DNA of 64,000 bases from Bacillota bacterium (GTDB taxonomy: Bacteria; Bacillota; Desulfotomaculia; Desulfotomaculales; Desulfallaceae). Made by a program: the position numbers and the translations under genes. The stretch is taken from contig JAEXOR010000044.1 in the NCBI GenBank assembly GCA_023439185.1, positions 201,837 to 265,836 on the forward strand, in the 5' to 3' direction. The notes under the pieces were generated by a model. The model was given only the letters and a program-made list of their open reading frames with translations. It searched no databases and was not told the DNA's origin. Below are positions 17,287-26,032 of this stretch, in pieces. Within the stretch, counting starts at the first letter, position 1. Every line of letters begins with the position of its first letter.

Positions 17287-18546
17287 ATGCCCCGGTACAG
17301 CTACCAGGCGGTGAACCGCGATGGAAAAACCGCCAGAGGCGCCCTTGCGGCCGGCAGTCTTGCCGAAGCCGCCGCAGTGCTGCGCGGCCAGGGTTTGGTG
17401 ATCACCGGCATCAAGGAACAGGAACAGAAGGAACAGAAACGCCGGGAAGCCGCCAAAACCGCCGCCGCCCCTGCCGTTAATCTGAATGATTTATTGATTA
17501 AGCTGGGCCGGGTAAAGCAGTCCGAGGTGGTGATTTTGCTCTGGCAGATGGCCGCCCTGATTGCCGCCGGCGTGTCCATCGTGACCTCCCTGGCGGTGCT
17601 GGAGGAGCAGTCCTCCAACCGGCGGCTGAAGTTCATCCTGGCCTCGGTGCGCCGGGACGTGGAGTCCGGAAAGTCCTTGAGCGACGCCATGATTAAGTTC
17701 CCCAAGACTTTTCCGGCCATGGTGACCAGCATATTGAAAACGGGCGAGAGCAGCGGTTTGCTGGACACGGCCATGGAACGCATTGCCACTTACTGGGAGG
17801 AACGGCTGGAGCTGCTGCGCAAAATCATCTCCAGTCTTCTTTACCCGGTCATTGTTTTGGTGGTGGCTCTGGCCGTCATCGTTTTTATGGTGAGCTACGT
17901 GCTGCCCCAGGTGGTGCCCCTGCTGGAATCCCTGGGTTCGGAAATGCCCTGGACCACCAAGTTTCTGGTGAGCCTGGCCGACCATGCTTCAGGCAACCTG
18001 GACAAGCTGGGCCTGGGTCTGGGGGGGCTGGTGCTCATGGTGGCCGTGTTTTACTATTTGCCCGCCGGCAGGTATTTCATCGACCGGTATAAGACGCGCC
18101 TGCCGCTGCTGGGGCCGATTTTCCAGTATACCGTGGTGGTGCACTTTGCCAAAACCCTGTCCCTGCTGGTGGGCAGCGGGGTGTCCATTCTGGACGCTCT
18201 GCGGGCCACCAACGACACCATCGGCAACACGGCGGTGCGCAGGGTCGTGGACCGGATGGCCGACCGGGTGCTGCGGGGGGAAAACCTTTCCGATCCGCTG
18301 CTGAAGGCCGGAAACTATTTCCCGCCCATGGTGGGCAACATGGTCCGGGTGGGGGAGGAAACGGGCAGCGTGGACTCCTCCCTGGTGATGGTGGCGGATA
18401 TTTACGCCAAGCTGCTGCAGTCCAGGATAGACAAAATGATCAGCCTGATTGAACCCATTCTCCTGGTGGGCCTGGGCGGGATGGTGGGGTTTATCGCCGC
18501 GGCCATGATCGGCGCCATCGTGTCCAGTTACGGCAGTGTTCAATAA
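17287..18546 (+). CDS. pilC: Pilus/type II secretion platform membrane protein PilC
   Basis: 419 residues with the two T2SF domains: the first around LWQMAALIAAGVSI...GLLDTAMERIATYWEE, the second around HFAKTLSLLVGSGVSILDAL...GEETGSVDSSL, and transmembrane helices at about 170-190, 225-245 and 385-410. The N terminus (MPRYSYQAVNRDGKTARG) is the classic PilC/GspF start. It is the polytopic platform on which PilB and PilT act. No prepilin peptidase gene follows, so that function must be encoded elsewhere. Confidence 0.93.
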   Translation: MPRYSYQAVNRDGKTARGALAAGSLAEAAAVLRGQGLVITGIKEQEQKEQKRREAAKTAAAPAVNLNDLLIKLGRVKQSEVVILLWQMAALIAAGVSIVTSLAVLEEQSSNRRLKFILASVRRDVESGKSLSDAMIKFPKTFPAMVTSILKTGESSGLLDTAMERIATYWEERLELLRKIISSLLYPVIVLVVALAVIVFMVSYVLPQVVPLLESLGSEMPWTTKFLVSLADHASGNLDKLGLGLGGLVLMVAVFYYLPAGRYFIDRYKTRLPLLGPIFQYTVVVHFAKTLSLLVGSGVSILDALRATNDTIGNTAVRRVVDRMADRVLRGENLSDPLLKAGNYFPPMVGNMVRVGEETGSVDSSLVMVADIYAKLLQSRIDKMISLIEPILLVGLGGMVGFIAAAMIGAIVSSYGSVQ

Positions 18547-18594
18547 ACGCGGTATGCAATTAAACTATAATAATCAAGAACCGGGGAGTCGATG

Positions 18595-19371
18595 ATGAAA
18601 CCTCAACCAACCGTTACTCCATGGCTGCTTGCCCGTCCCGGGGAGCAGGATGAAATCCGCCTTTTCTGCCTGCCTTACGCCGGCGGAGGCGCCTCGATTT
18701 ACAGGGAATGGACCAGGGCGCTCCCCGCCGGCGCGGGCGTTTATCCAATTCAGCTGCCCGGCCGGGAAAACCGGATTGCGGAACCTCTTTTGTACACCAT
18801 GGAAGAGCTGGTGGAGGCCGTCTCCGAGGCCATTGCACCGTACCTGCAGCGTCCCTTTATCCTTTTCGGCCACAGCGTGGGAGCGCGGATTGCCTTTGAG
18901 CTGGCCCGCAGCCTGCGCCGGAAATGGCGGCTCCGGCCCTGCCATCTGCTGGTTTCCGGCAGCCGGGCGCCGCATCTGCCGGAATCCACCCCCCTGCACC
19001 GTTTGCCGGATGATGCGTTTGTGAAGGAACTGCGCCGCTTTTCAGGCACCCCCGAGGTGGTTTTGCAAAACAGGGAGCTGATGGAAATCTTCATCCCCAT
19101 TTTGCGCGCGGACTTTACGGTCAGCGAAACATATACATACGCGGAGGACGCGCCCCTGGACTGCCCCATTGCGGCCTTCGGCGGCACCGGGGACCCGGAG
19201 GCCGATCCGGAAGAGATTGCCGCCTGGGTCCATCATACCGGGGGCGATTTCACCATGGAAATGTTCGAGGGGGATCATTTTTTTCTGCAAACGGCCAGGG
19301 CTTCCCTTTTGCACTCCGTGGGGCAAATTATTTTACGGCATTTGCATCAATGCCGTAAAGCAGCGTTGTGA
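18595..19371 (+). CDS. Type II (external) thioesterase of the NRPS/PKS system
   Basis: About 258 residues, alpha/beta hydrolase. The start LFCLPYAGGGASIYREW is the hallmark of GrsT/RifR/YbtT-type editing thioesterases. Nucleophile Ser is in GHSVGA (about residue 94), with GDPE and the catalytic His in GDHFFL. Such enzymes remove misprimed acyl groups from carrier domains. The ATG at 18595 lies 6 bases after GGGGAG (an adjacent ATG is at 18592). It follows pilC by only ~45 bases but precedes the Fur-box promoters of the NRPS operon, so it may be expressed from upstream. Confidence 0.88.
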   Translation: MKPQPTVTPWLLARPGEQDEIRLFCLPYAGGGASIYREWTRALPAGAGVYPIQLPGRENRIAEPLLYTMEELVEAVSEAIAPYLQRPFILFGHSVGARIAFELARSLRRKWRLRPCHLLVSGSRAPHLPESTPLHRLPDDAFVKELRRFSGTPEVVLQNRELMEIFIPILRADFTVSETYTYAEDAPLDCPIAAFGGTGDPEADPEEIAAWVHHTGGDFTMEMFEGDHFFLQTARASLLHSVGQIILRHLHQCRKAAL

Positions 19372-19409
19372 ATGGGCTAGCCGGCACTTTTTTAGCAGCT
19401 AGTCATGTG

Positions 19410-19436
19410 TATAATATGATAATGAAAATCATTATC
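19410..19436 (+). promoter_or_regulatory. Fur box with -10 element, first of two before the NRPS operon
   Basis: TATAAT at 19410-19415 (weak -35) abuts GATAATGAAAATCATTATC at 19418-19436, 18 of 19 matches to the Fur consensus. This is one of the best operators in the window. Confidence 0.8.
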
Positions 19437-19512
19437 ATTAAATCCGGCCGAGATAATCAGAGAAAAATCACCCTGATTTGACAATATTTAAAAATATAGC
19501 CCGCAGCGATCA

Positions 19513-19541
19513 TTGACAATAATTATCATTATCACTAATGT
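19513..19541 (+). promoter_or_regulatory. Fur-box promoter of the NRPS/PKS operon
   Basis: TTGACA (19513-19518), 17 bases, TAATGT (19536-19541). The spacer carries GACAATAATTATCATTATC (19515-19533, 16 of 19 matches). The layout equals that of the promoters at 8752 and 54198. Transcription would start about 50 bases before the first NRPS codon. Confidence 0.82.
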
Positions 19542-19601
19542 ATTCCTAACCAATTATTTAACATATTTATTTTTTTTATCCAGCAAGGGGTGATGTGCCA
19601 A

Positions 19602-22600
19602 ATGCCGCAAATTGAACCGGGCATAACGAATGACCGTTACGAACTGCTTTCCCAATCGCAGCGGGCGGTGCGTGAAAAGGTAAACGCCACCTTTGTTCCG
19701 GTGGCGGAGAAATTAATCCACCAGGATTTTTTTGTCCGGGCCCGGGAGTATCCCGGACGGGAGGCGCTGCTGTGGGATGAGCACGGCATCAATCAAACAA
19801 TGACTTACGGCGAGTTGGCCGGCCAGGCCCTGCGCCTGGCCGCGCTGCTTGCCGCCAAAGGCGTGCGGCCGGGGGACGCCGTGGCCGTGACCCTGTCCCG
19901 GGGTCCCAACCAGGTGGTTGCCGTCCTGGCCGTGCTGGCCGCGGGCGCGGCCTATGTTCCGGTGGGGATTAACCAGCCCGCCGGGCGCCGGAACCGGATC
20001 TGCCGGATCAGCGGCATCAGCCGCCTGGTCACGGATCAAGCCGGCCTGGCCCTTTTGTCCGCCCCGGAGGGGCTGACCGTAATTGCCGTCGAAGAGGCGG
20101 AGGGGGTTGCTCCGCTGCCGCATCCGGTTTCCGTGGCCACCGACGCCCTGGCCTATATTATTTTCACCTCGGGCTCAACGGGCGAGCCCAAGGGAGTGGA
20201 GATTACCCACCGGGCCGCTTACAACACCATTCTGGATATCAATACGCGGTTTTCCGTCACCGCGTCCGACCGGGTGCTGGCCGTCTCGGCCCTTGATTTT
20301 GATCTTTCCGTTTATGACATATTCGGCCTTCTTTCGGCCGGCGGCGGGGTTGTGCTGCTTGACGGGGGCGCCGGGCGGGAGGCCCTGGTCTGGCCCGGAC
20401 TGATCCGCAGAATGAAGGTGACGGTCTGGAATTCCGTGCCGGCGCTGCTGGAGATGCTGCTGACGGTTGCCGGCGACAACGACCCGTTGACTTCATTGCG
20501 CCTGGTCCTGGTTTCCGGGGACTGGGTGGGGCTTGATTTGCCCGGACGGCTGAGGAAAAAATCGCCGGACTGCCGTTTTATCGCCCTGGGGGGAGCCACC
20601 GAGGCTTCCATCTGGTCGAATTGCTTCGAGGTGGAGTCCGTGGATCCCGCGTGGCGCTCCATTCCGTACGGAACGCCTTTGAGCAACCAGTGCTTCCGGG
20701 TGGTGGACCCGCTGGGCCGTGATTGTCCCGACCTGGTGACCGGCGAGCTGTGGATCGGCGGCCTGGGGGTGGCCCGCGGCTATCGCGGCGCTCCCGAGCT
20801 GACGGCCGAAAGCTTTATCGATACCGATACCGGGGAGCATCGCTGGTACCGCACGGGCGATTTGGGACGCTACCGGCCCGACGGGGTGATTGAATTTTGG
20901 GGCCGGGTGGATCAGCAGGTCAAGCTGAGGGGTTACCGCATCGAGCTGGGAGAAATCGAGGCGGTTTTGCGGCAGTATGAGGGAGTGAGCCAGGCCGCGG
21001 CGGTGATATCCTCCGGCGGCGGGGCCAAACACCTTGCGGCCGCCGTTGTGGCCGGCGCCGCTCCGGCCGGGGGGGAAGTTGCTTCCGTTGGGCCGCCGGA
21101 CCGGGACGAGGGTCCCGGCAGGCATTCGTTGCAGGAGCTGCAGTGGCGGATCACCGAGGCTTTCATGGCTGAAATCCTCAATCTCGCCCAATTGCGGGAC
21201 GGTACGGCGGAAATACCGGCCATCCCGGGGCAGCTGCGGATCACCGATCAGTACCGGCCGCTGCTGCAAATGTGGCTCCGCCGGCTTGGCGAGCGCGGTG
21301 TGCTGGCCGACGGCACCGGCGTTTTCAGGGCCGGGGCCAGAATGCGGGAAGTGCTGCAATATGCCGCGGAGCTTAAGCTCAACGCGGCCCGGGGCGGCGG
21401 AAGCACCGGGGACGAAACCCTGGCTGCCGGCATTGAACGGCGCTTGTTCCAGCGCCTGGAGGATTACCGCGGCATTTTGAGCGGGGAAATTTCCGCCGCG
21501 GTGCTTCTGGATGACGACCTGCTTGCTCCCGAAAGCTTATCCGCCAGGGATGCCGGAACGATGGCGGGGATCGGGATGATGGCCGAAAAAATCAAGGACC
21601 TGGCCCAATCCGCCGGGTCGCCGGTGGAAACCGCGCTGCTGGGCGGGCGAAGCGGCATCATGGCCGTCCGGCTGTTGGAGCTGCTTGAACCGGGGGAGAT
21701 CAGCCTTACGCTGCTGGATGACGCCCCGTCCATGGTGGAAGCGGCAAAAGCCCGGCTGGCCGCGCTGCCGCACGCCGTCCGGTGCGAATTACTGCCGGAG
21801 AACCGCGTTCCGGACCGGCTCCGTTATTCCTTTGCCGCGGTTTTGGCCGTCAACTCGCTGCATCGTTACCGCGATCCCCGCCGGGGGATCGCCATGGCCT
21901 CATTATTGATCCGGCGGGGCGGGAAAGTATTGGCCCTGGAGCATTGCCAGCTCACCCCCATCGCCCTGGTTACGGCCGCGGTGCTGGACGGAGGGTTCGC
22001 GCACCTGGACCGTGACCGCCGCCGGGCGGGCGATCCGATGCTGCCGGGCCGGCAGTGGGCGCACTTGTTTACCCAGGCCGGTTTCCAGGCGGCCGGTTTT
22101 GTTCCGGTGGAGGACACCTTTACCGAATTTATCGAGGCCCGCTGCCCGGAGGCAAGGCCGGAGCCGGACCCGGAGGATATCCTGAAATTTACCGCGGCGC
22201 ACCTGCCGGCGTATATGCTGCCGGAAAAAATTGAGCTATTGCCCTGGCTGCCCTTGAGCGCCAACGGCAAGGTGGACCGCGGCGCCGTGGCCGCGCTGTT
22301 CCAGCCCCGCGGCGAAGCGGCCGGCGGGGAAAAGCCGCGCGGGGAAATGGAACGGGAAGTGGCCGGCATGTGGGAAGAGCTGCTGCATACCGGTGCCATC
22401 GCCCGCCGGCAGGGGTTCTTTGCCCTGGGCGGGGACAGCCTCCTGGCGACGCGTTTTCTCGCCATGGTGCAGGAAAGGTTTGGCGTCCGGCTGTCTTTGC
22501 GGCAGATGTTTGAAGCGCCGTCGTTGGCTCAGGTAGCCGCTGTTCTGGAAAGCCAAATGGCTGAAATGAAGGTCCATATGGAGCCCATGGAAGAGGGAGA

Positions 22601-22607
22601 AATATGA
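19602..22607 (+). CDS. NRPS: cysteine A domain with embedded PchE-like epimerase/MT-fold domain, then PCP (no Cy domain)
   Basis: About 1001 residues. Adenylation domain: A3 FTSGSTGEPKG (about 185), FDLSVYDIFG, VWNSVPALL, VSGDW and GGATEASIW give the code DLYNLSLIWK, that of cysteine modules in pyochelin and yersiniabactin synthetases. Between A8 (YRIELGEIE, ~455) and A10 (SANGKVDR, ~890) sits a ~350-residue methyltransferase-fold insert whose SAM loop is degenerate (LLGGRSGIM), resembling the PchE/HMWP2 epimerase-type domain rather than a methylating one. PCP serine is in GGDSLL (about 946). No condensation or heterocyclization domain precedes the A domain. The missing Cy is probably the one at the C terminus of the protein encoded at 33775. 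Start ATG 19602 follows AAGGGGTGA; ATG 19593 is an alternative. Confidence 0.85.
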   Translation: MPQIEPGITNDRYELLSQSQRAVREKVNATFVPVAEKLIHQDFFVRAREYPGREALLWDEHGINQTMTYGELAGQALRLAALLAAKGVRPGDAVAVTLSRGPNQVVAVLAVLAAGAAYVPVGINQPAGRRNRICRISGISRLVTDQAGLALLSAPEGLTVIAVEEAEGVAPLPHPVSVATDALAYIIFTSGSTGEPKGVEITHRAAYNTILDINTRFSVTASDRVLAVSALDFDLSVYDIFGLLSAGGGVVLLDGGAGREALVWPGLIRRMKVTVWNSVPALLEMLLTVAGDNDPLTSLRLVLVSGDWVGLDLPGRLRKKSPDCRFIALGGATEASIWSNCFEVESVDPAWRSIPYGTPLSNQCFRVVDPLGRDCPDLVTGELWIGGLGVARGYRGAPELTAESFIDTDTGEHRWYRTGDLGRYRPDGVIEFWGRVDQQVKLRGYRIELGEIEAVLRQYEGVSQAAAVISSGGGAKHLAAAVVAGAAPAGGEVASVGPPDRDEGPGRHSLQELQWRITEAFMAEILNLAQLRDGTAEIPAIPGQLRITDQYRPLLQMWLRRLGERGVLADGTGVFRAGARMREVLQYAAELKLNAARGGGSTGDETLAAGIERRLFQRLEDYRGILSGEISAAVLLDDDLLAPESLSARDAGTMAGIGMMAEKIKDLAQSAGSPVETALLGGRSGIMAVRLLELLEPGEISLTLLDDAPSMVEAAKARLAALPHAVRCELLPENRVPDRLRYSFAAVLAVNSLHRYRDPRRGIAMASLLIRRGGKVLALEHCQLTPIALVTAAVLDGGFAHLDRDRRRAGDPMLPGRQWAHLFTQAGFQAAGFVPVEDTFTEFIEARCPEARPEPDPEDILKFTAAHLPAYMLPEKIELLPWLPLSANGKVDRGAVAALFQPRGEAAGGEKPRGEMEREVAGMWEELLHTGAIARRQGFFALGGDSLLATRFLAMVQERFGVRLSLRQMFEAPSLAQVAAVLESQMAEMKVHMEPMEEGEI

Positions 22608-23704
22608 TCGGCATCATCGGCGGTTACGGGGATGTGGGGCTGCAGGCGGCCCGGACGCTTCAAGCGTGGGGCCAATACCCGCTGCGGCTGGGGGGTAGAA
22701 ATCCCGCCGGGGCGCGGGCAAGCCTGGAAGCGGAATTTCCCCGGGCCGAATGGGCCGGGGTGGATATTGAGGACCACCGGAGCCTGGCCTCGTTTTTGGC
22801 CGGGTGCCGGCTCATCGTCAACTGCGCCGGGCCGTCTCACCGGACCGCGGCGCGGGTGGCCGAAATTTGCCTGGCTGAAGGCTGCCATCATGTCGACGCA
22901 GGCGTCGATAAAAGCCTGGCGGCGCTGCGGGGAACGCCGCAAAACACGGCGGTGGTGTATGCCGCCGGCGCCGTGCCCGGACTGTCGGGACTGCTGCCCC
23001 GCTGGCTGGCCAAGTCCTTTGAGCGGGTTGAAACCCTGGTTTTTTATAGCGGCGCCCTGGACGGCTTCACGGCCTCGGCCGCCGAAGACTACCTCGCCGG
23101 GGTCGCGGACCGGGACAACGAACCCCTGGCGGCGTGGAAAAACGGCGCCCGCCGTCCGGCGGCCCTGCGCCGGAGAACCGGCACCGCGCTTCCTTTTTTC
23201 CCGCGCCAGGTGACGTTATATCCTTATTTGGACGCCGAGGCGGAATTGGTGGCCGTTTCGCTGGCCCTGCGTGACGGCGAATGGTACATGGCCGTTGACG
23301 GAAGCCATGTGCCGCCGGTCCTGGAAGCGGTGAGCGCCCAGTTTGCCGCCGACCCCCGGGGCGCGGTCGGGCGCCTTGGCACGGCGGCCGGGCTGGACGC
23401 GGCGGGGCGCCGGAAGTACATCAACCTGCTGGTCCAGCTGGGCGGGATCAAGGACGGCGCCCCGGCGGTGCGCACGCTGGTTTTGCGGGCCGGCCGGCCT
23501 TCCGTCCTGACCGGCGCGGTGGCCGCCGCGGCCGGGATCGCCGTGCTGGAGGGAGAAATACCCCCCGGGGTGCGCTCCCTGGCGGAGCTCCCCGATCCCG
23601 ACCGGATCATGGTCCGGCTGAACGGGGACAAAGCCGTCAGCCGGCTGCAAGTGCTGGAGTCTTCCGTGGACGAGCTGCTGCAGGGGGTGGAGGGCGAGGT
23701 ATGA
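22604..23704 (+). CDS. Saccharopine dehydrogenase-like NAD(P)-dependent reductase
   Basis: 366 residues with an N-terminal Rossmann fingerprint IGIIGGYGDVG, LGGRNP and LIVNCAGPSHRTAARVAE, and a C-terminal domain of the saccharopine dehydrogenase/trans-acting reductase kind. It overlaps the NRPS stop codon (ATGA) and the next start, so translation is coupled. Related proteins act on small-molecule or lipid ketones and imines. Here it is a candidate reducer of a second thiazoline ring or of the beta-keto group left by the ketoreductase-free PKS module; the sequence does not decide. Confidence 0.7.
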   Translation: MIGIIGGYGDVGLQAARTLQAWGQYPLRLGGRNPAGARASLEAEFPRAEWAGVDIEDHRSLASFLAGCRLIVNCAGPSHRTAARVAEICLAEGCHHVDAGVDKSLAALRGTPQNTAVVYAAGAVPGLSGLLPRWLAKSFERVETLVFYSGALDGFTASAAEDYLAGVADRDNEPLAAWKNGARRPAALRRRTGTALPFFPRQVTLYPYLDAEAELVAVSLALRDGEWYMAVDGSHVPPVLEAVSAQFAADPRGAVGRLGTAAGLDAAGRRKYINLLVQLGGIKDGAPAVRTLVLRAGRPSVLTGAVAAAAGIAVLEGEIPPGVRSLAELPDPDRIMVRLNGDKAVSRLQVLESSVDELLQGVEGEV

Positions 23705-26007
23705 AAAGAAAAAAACTGCGCGCCGTGGTATGCGGTTCCACCTTCGGTCAGTTTTACCTCGAGGCTTTGAAAATGCTGCCCGAAGCATTTGAACCCGCGG
23801 GTCTGCTGGCGCGGGGCAGCCAGCGCTCCAAAAAATGCGCGGCTTACTACGGGGTAGATTTATACACCGATGCCGGCCAACTCCCCGATGACATCGATCT
23901 GGCCTGCGTCGTGCTGCGTTCGGGAGTCATGGGCGGCCGGGGCACGGACCTGTCCCTGGAGCTTCTCCGGCGGGGCATCCATGTGCTTCAGGAACAGCCC
24001 GTGCACCACAAGGATATGGCGGCGTGCCTCAGGGCGGCGCTGGGCAGGGGCGTGCTTTTTCAGACCGGCGATCTGTATGTGCATTTGCCCGCGGTGAGGC
24101 GTTTTATTGCCTGCGCCAAAGCCATGCTGGCACGGCAGGAGGCGCTGTACGTCGACGCGGCCTTCGCCTCCCAGGTTTCTTACCCGCTGATGCACATCCT
24201 GATGGAAGCCCTGCCCTCGATCCGCCCGTGGCGGGTGGGCACCGTGAGCAGGGACGGAGGTCCCTTTCATGTTCTGACCGGCGCCCTGGGCAAAATTCCG
24301 GTGGTATTGCGGGTCCATAACGAGGTGGACCCCGGCGATCCGGACAACTACCTGCATCTGCTGCACCGCATCACCATCGGCTGCGCGGGGGGGAGCCTGT
24401 CCCTGACCGATACCCACGGCCCCGTGGTCTGGCGGCCCCGCCTGCATGTCCCGGAGGATTTGCACACCTTCGGCCAGCTGGCGGGGGATTATCCGCTGCA
24501 TTTGTCCGAGCACAGCACGGAGACGCTGGGACCGGCGGCCCCGGCCAGCTACGGGGATATTCTTGCGCGGCAATGGCCCCGCGCCATCGCCCGCGATCTG
24601 TCGCTGCTGGCGGCAATGATTTCGGGCGCCGCCGAAGCGGATACGGGGGCCGTCCGGGCGCTTTTGTGCGCCGGTCAATGGCATGAAATGACCGCCGCCC
24701 TGGGGTATCCCGTTTTGCGCCCCGGCTGCGGCCACCAGCCGCTGCCGGTGGATATTTTAAAGGCGGCCGCCGCAACAATCCCGGCCGGCGACGGGCGGCC
24801 CGGCGCCTCCGACGCCCCCGGTGCTTGCTCCCCCGCGGCCGCCGGCGTTGCCTCATGCACGGAATACGCCGACGGCGAGCTGCGCGGCATAGATCCGCCT
24901 GCCGTGCGGCTGTTTGTCGAGAGGCTGGACGAGGCGGTTTTCAGCGCCATGCTCCATGCGCTTCAGGCCCGGGGCGCTCTGACGGACAGAGAACGGGAAT
25001 ACGGCCCGGCCGAGATTTGGTCCCTCTCCCAAACCGCACCCCGGCACCGGCACCTGGTGCTGCGCTGGCTGGAGCTGCTGGCGGCGCGGGGATACCTTGA
25101 GCGCCGCGGGGACTGCTTTTGCGGCGCCGGCGTGGTGACCGAAGACATGCTGCGGGAACGCTGGCGCGCGGTGCGGGAAATCTGGGACGGCAGGCTTGGC
25201 CCGCCCCTGGTGCTGGATTACCTGCTCAGCAACGTTGAACAGCTCCCGCGGCTGATGAGCGGAAAACAGCAGGCCGCGCTGCTGCTGTTCCCCGCCGGCG
25301 GAATGGACTACGCCAATGCCCTGTACCGTGAAACCATCGCCGCCCGCTACCTCAACAAATCGGTGGCGGAGGCGGTGGTCCGCATCGGCGCCGCCAAAGG
25401 GTCCGCGCCGGACGCCGGCCCCGGTCCCGGCAAGCCGCTGCGCATTGTCGAGCTGGGCGCGGGTACGGGAGCCACCACGGACCAGGTGGTGGCGAGGCTG
25501 CGGGCGTTGCCCGGAGCCCCGCGGGTGGAGTACCGGTTCACGGATGTTTCCAATTTCTTTCTTGCGGCCGCCCGGGAACGGTTCGCGGACTGCCCGTGGA
25601 TGCGGTTTGAGATTGCGGATATCGACCGGGACCTCGCCGGGCAGGGGCTGCGGGCCGCAAGCGTGGATATCGTGATTGCGGCGGGGGTAATGAATAACGC
25701 TTCGGACATCGCCGCCGCCGTGGACGGGCTGACGCGGCTCCTGGTCCCCGGAGGCTGGGCGCTGATTACGGAGCCGGTGCGTGAATTTCCGGAAATACTG
25801 ATTTCCCAGGCTTTTATGATGACCAGCCCCGAGGACGACCGGAAGAATACCAGAACAACATTTATGTCCGTCAGGCAGTGGCGGGATGTTTTTCACCGGG
25901 CGGGAGCCGCGGAGGTCCTGACCCTGCCGGGGGAGGAGCATCCCATCGCGCCCCTGGGACAGAAGCTTTTTGCGGCCAGAAAAAAAAGCCTGCTTGAATA
26001 TGCTTGA
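23701..26007 (+). CDS. Thiazolinyl imine reductase (Irp3/PchG-like) fused to a methyltransferase
   Basis: 768 residues. Residues 1 to ~350 match the YbtU/Irp3/PchG family: RAVVCGSTFGQFYLEAL start, GLLARGSQRSKK, VVLRSGVMGGRGT, GIHVLQEQPVH and HRITIGCAGGSLSL...GPVVW. These use NADPH to reduce an enzyme-bound thiazoline to thiazolidine. Residues ~400-768 match the methyltransferase domains normally embedded in HMWP/PchF synthetases (LVLRWLELLAARGYL, LLFPAGG, ARYLNKSVAE) with intact SAM motif IVELGAGTGATT (about 582). In pyochelin assembly the same two steps, reduction and N-methylation, are split between PchG and a PchF internal domain. Fusion into one trans enzyme is unusual. Both junctions overlap neighbours. 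Confidence 0.85.
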   Translation: MKRKKLRAVVCGSTFGQFYLEALKMLPEAFEPAGLLARGSQRSKKCAAYYGVDLYTDAGQLPDDIDLACVVLRSGVMGGRGTDLSLELLRRGIHVLQEQPVHHKDMAACLRAALGRGVLFQTGDLYVHLPAVRRFIACAKAMLARQEALYVDAAFASQVSYPLMHILMEALPSIRPWRVGTVSRDGGPFHVLTGALGKIPVVLRVHNEVDPGDPDNYLHLLHRITIGCAGGSLSLTDTHGPVVWRPRLHVPEDLHTFGQLAGDYPLHLSEHSTETLGPAAPASYGDILARQWPRAIARDLSLLAAMISGAAEADTGAVRALLCAGQWHEMTAALGYPVLRPGCGHQPLPVDILKAAAATIPAGDGRPGASDAPGACSPAAAGVASCTEYADGELRGIDPPAVRLFVERLDEAVFSAMLHALQARGALTDREREYGPAEIWSLSQTAPRHRHLVLRWLELLAARGYLERRGDCFCGAGVVTEDMLRERWRAVREIWDGRLGPPLVLDYLLSNVEQLPRLMSGKQQAALLLFPAGGMDYANALYRETIAARYLNKSVAEAVVRIGAAKGSAPDAGPGPGKPLRIVELGAGTGATTDQVVARLRALPGAPRVEYRFTDVSNFFLAAARERFADCPWMRFEIADIDRDLAGQGLRAASVDIVIAAGVMNNASDIAAAVDGLTRLLVPGGWALITEPVREFPEILISQAFMMTSPEDDRKNTRTTFMSVRQWRDVFHRAGAAEVLTLPGEEHPIAPLGQKLFAARKKSLLEYA

Positions 26008-26032
26008 GCACGACTTACAGGAGGGTAAAAAC

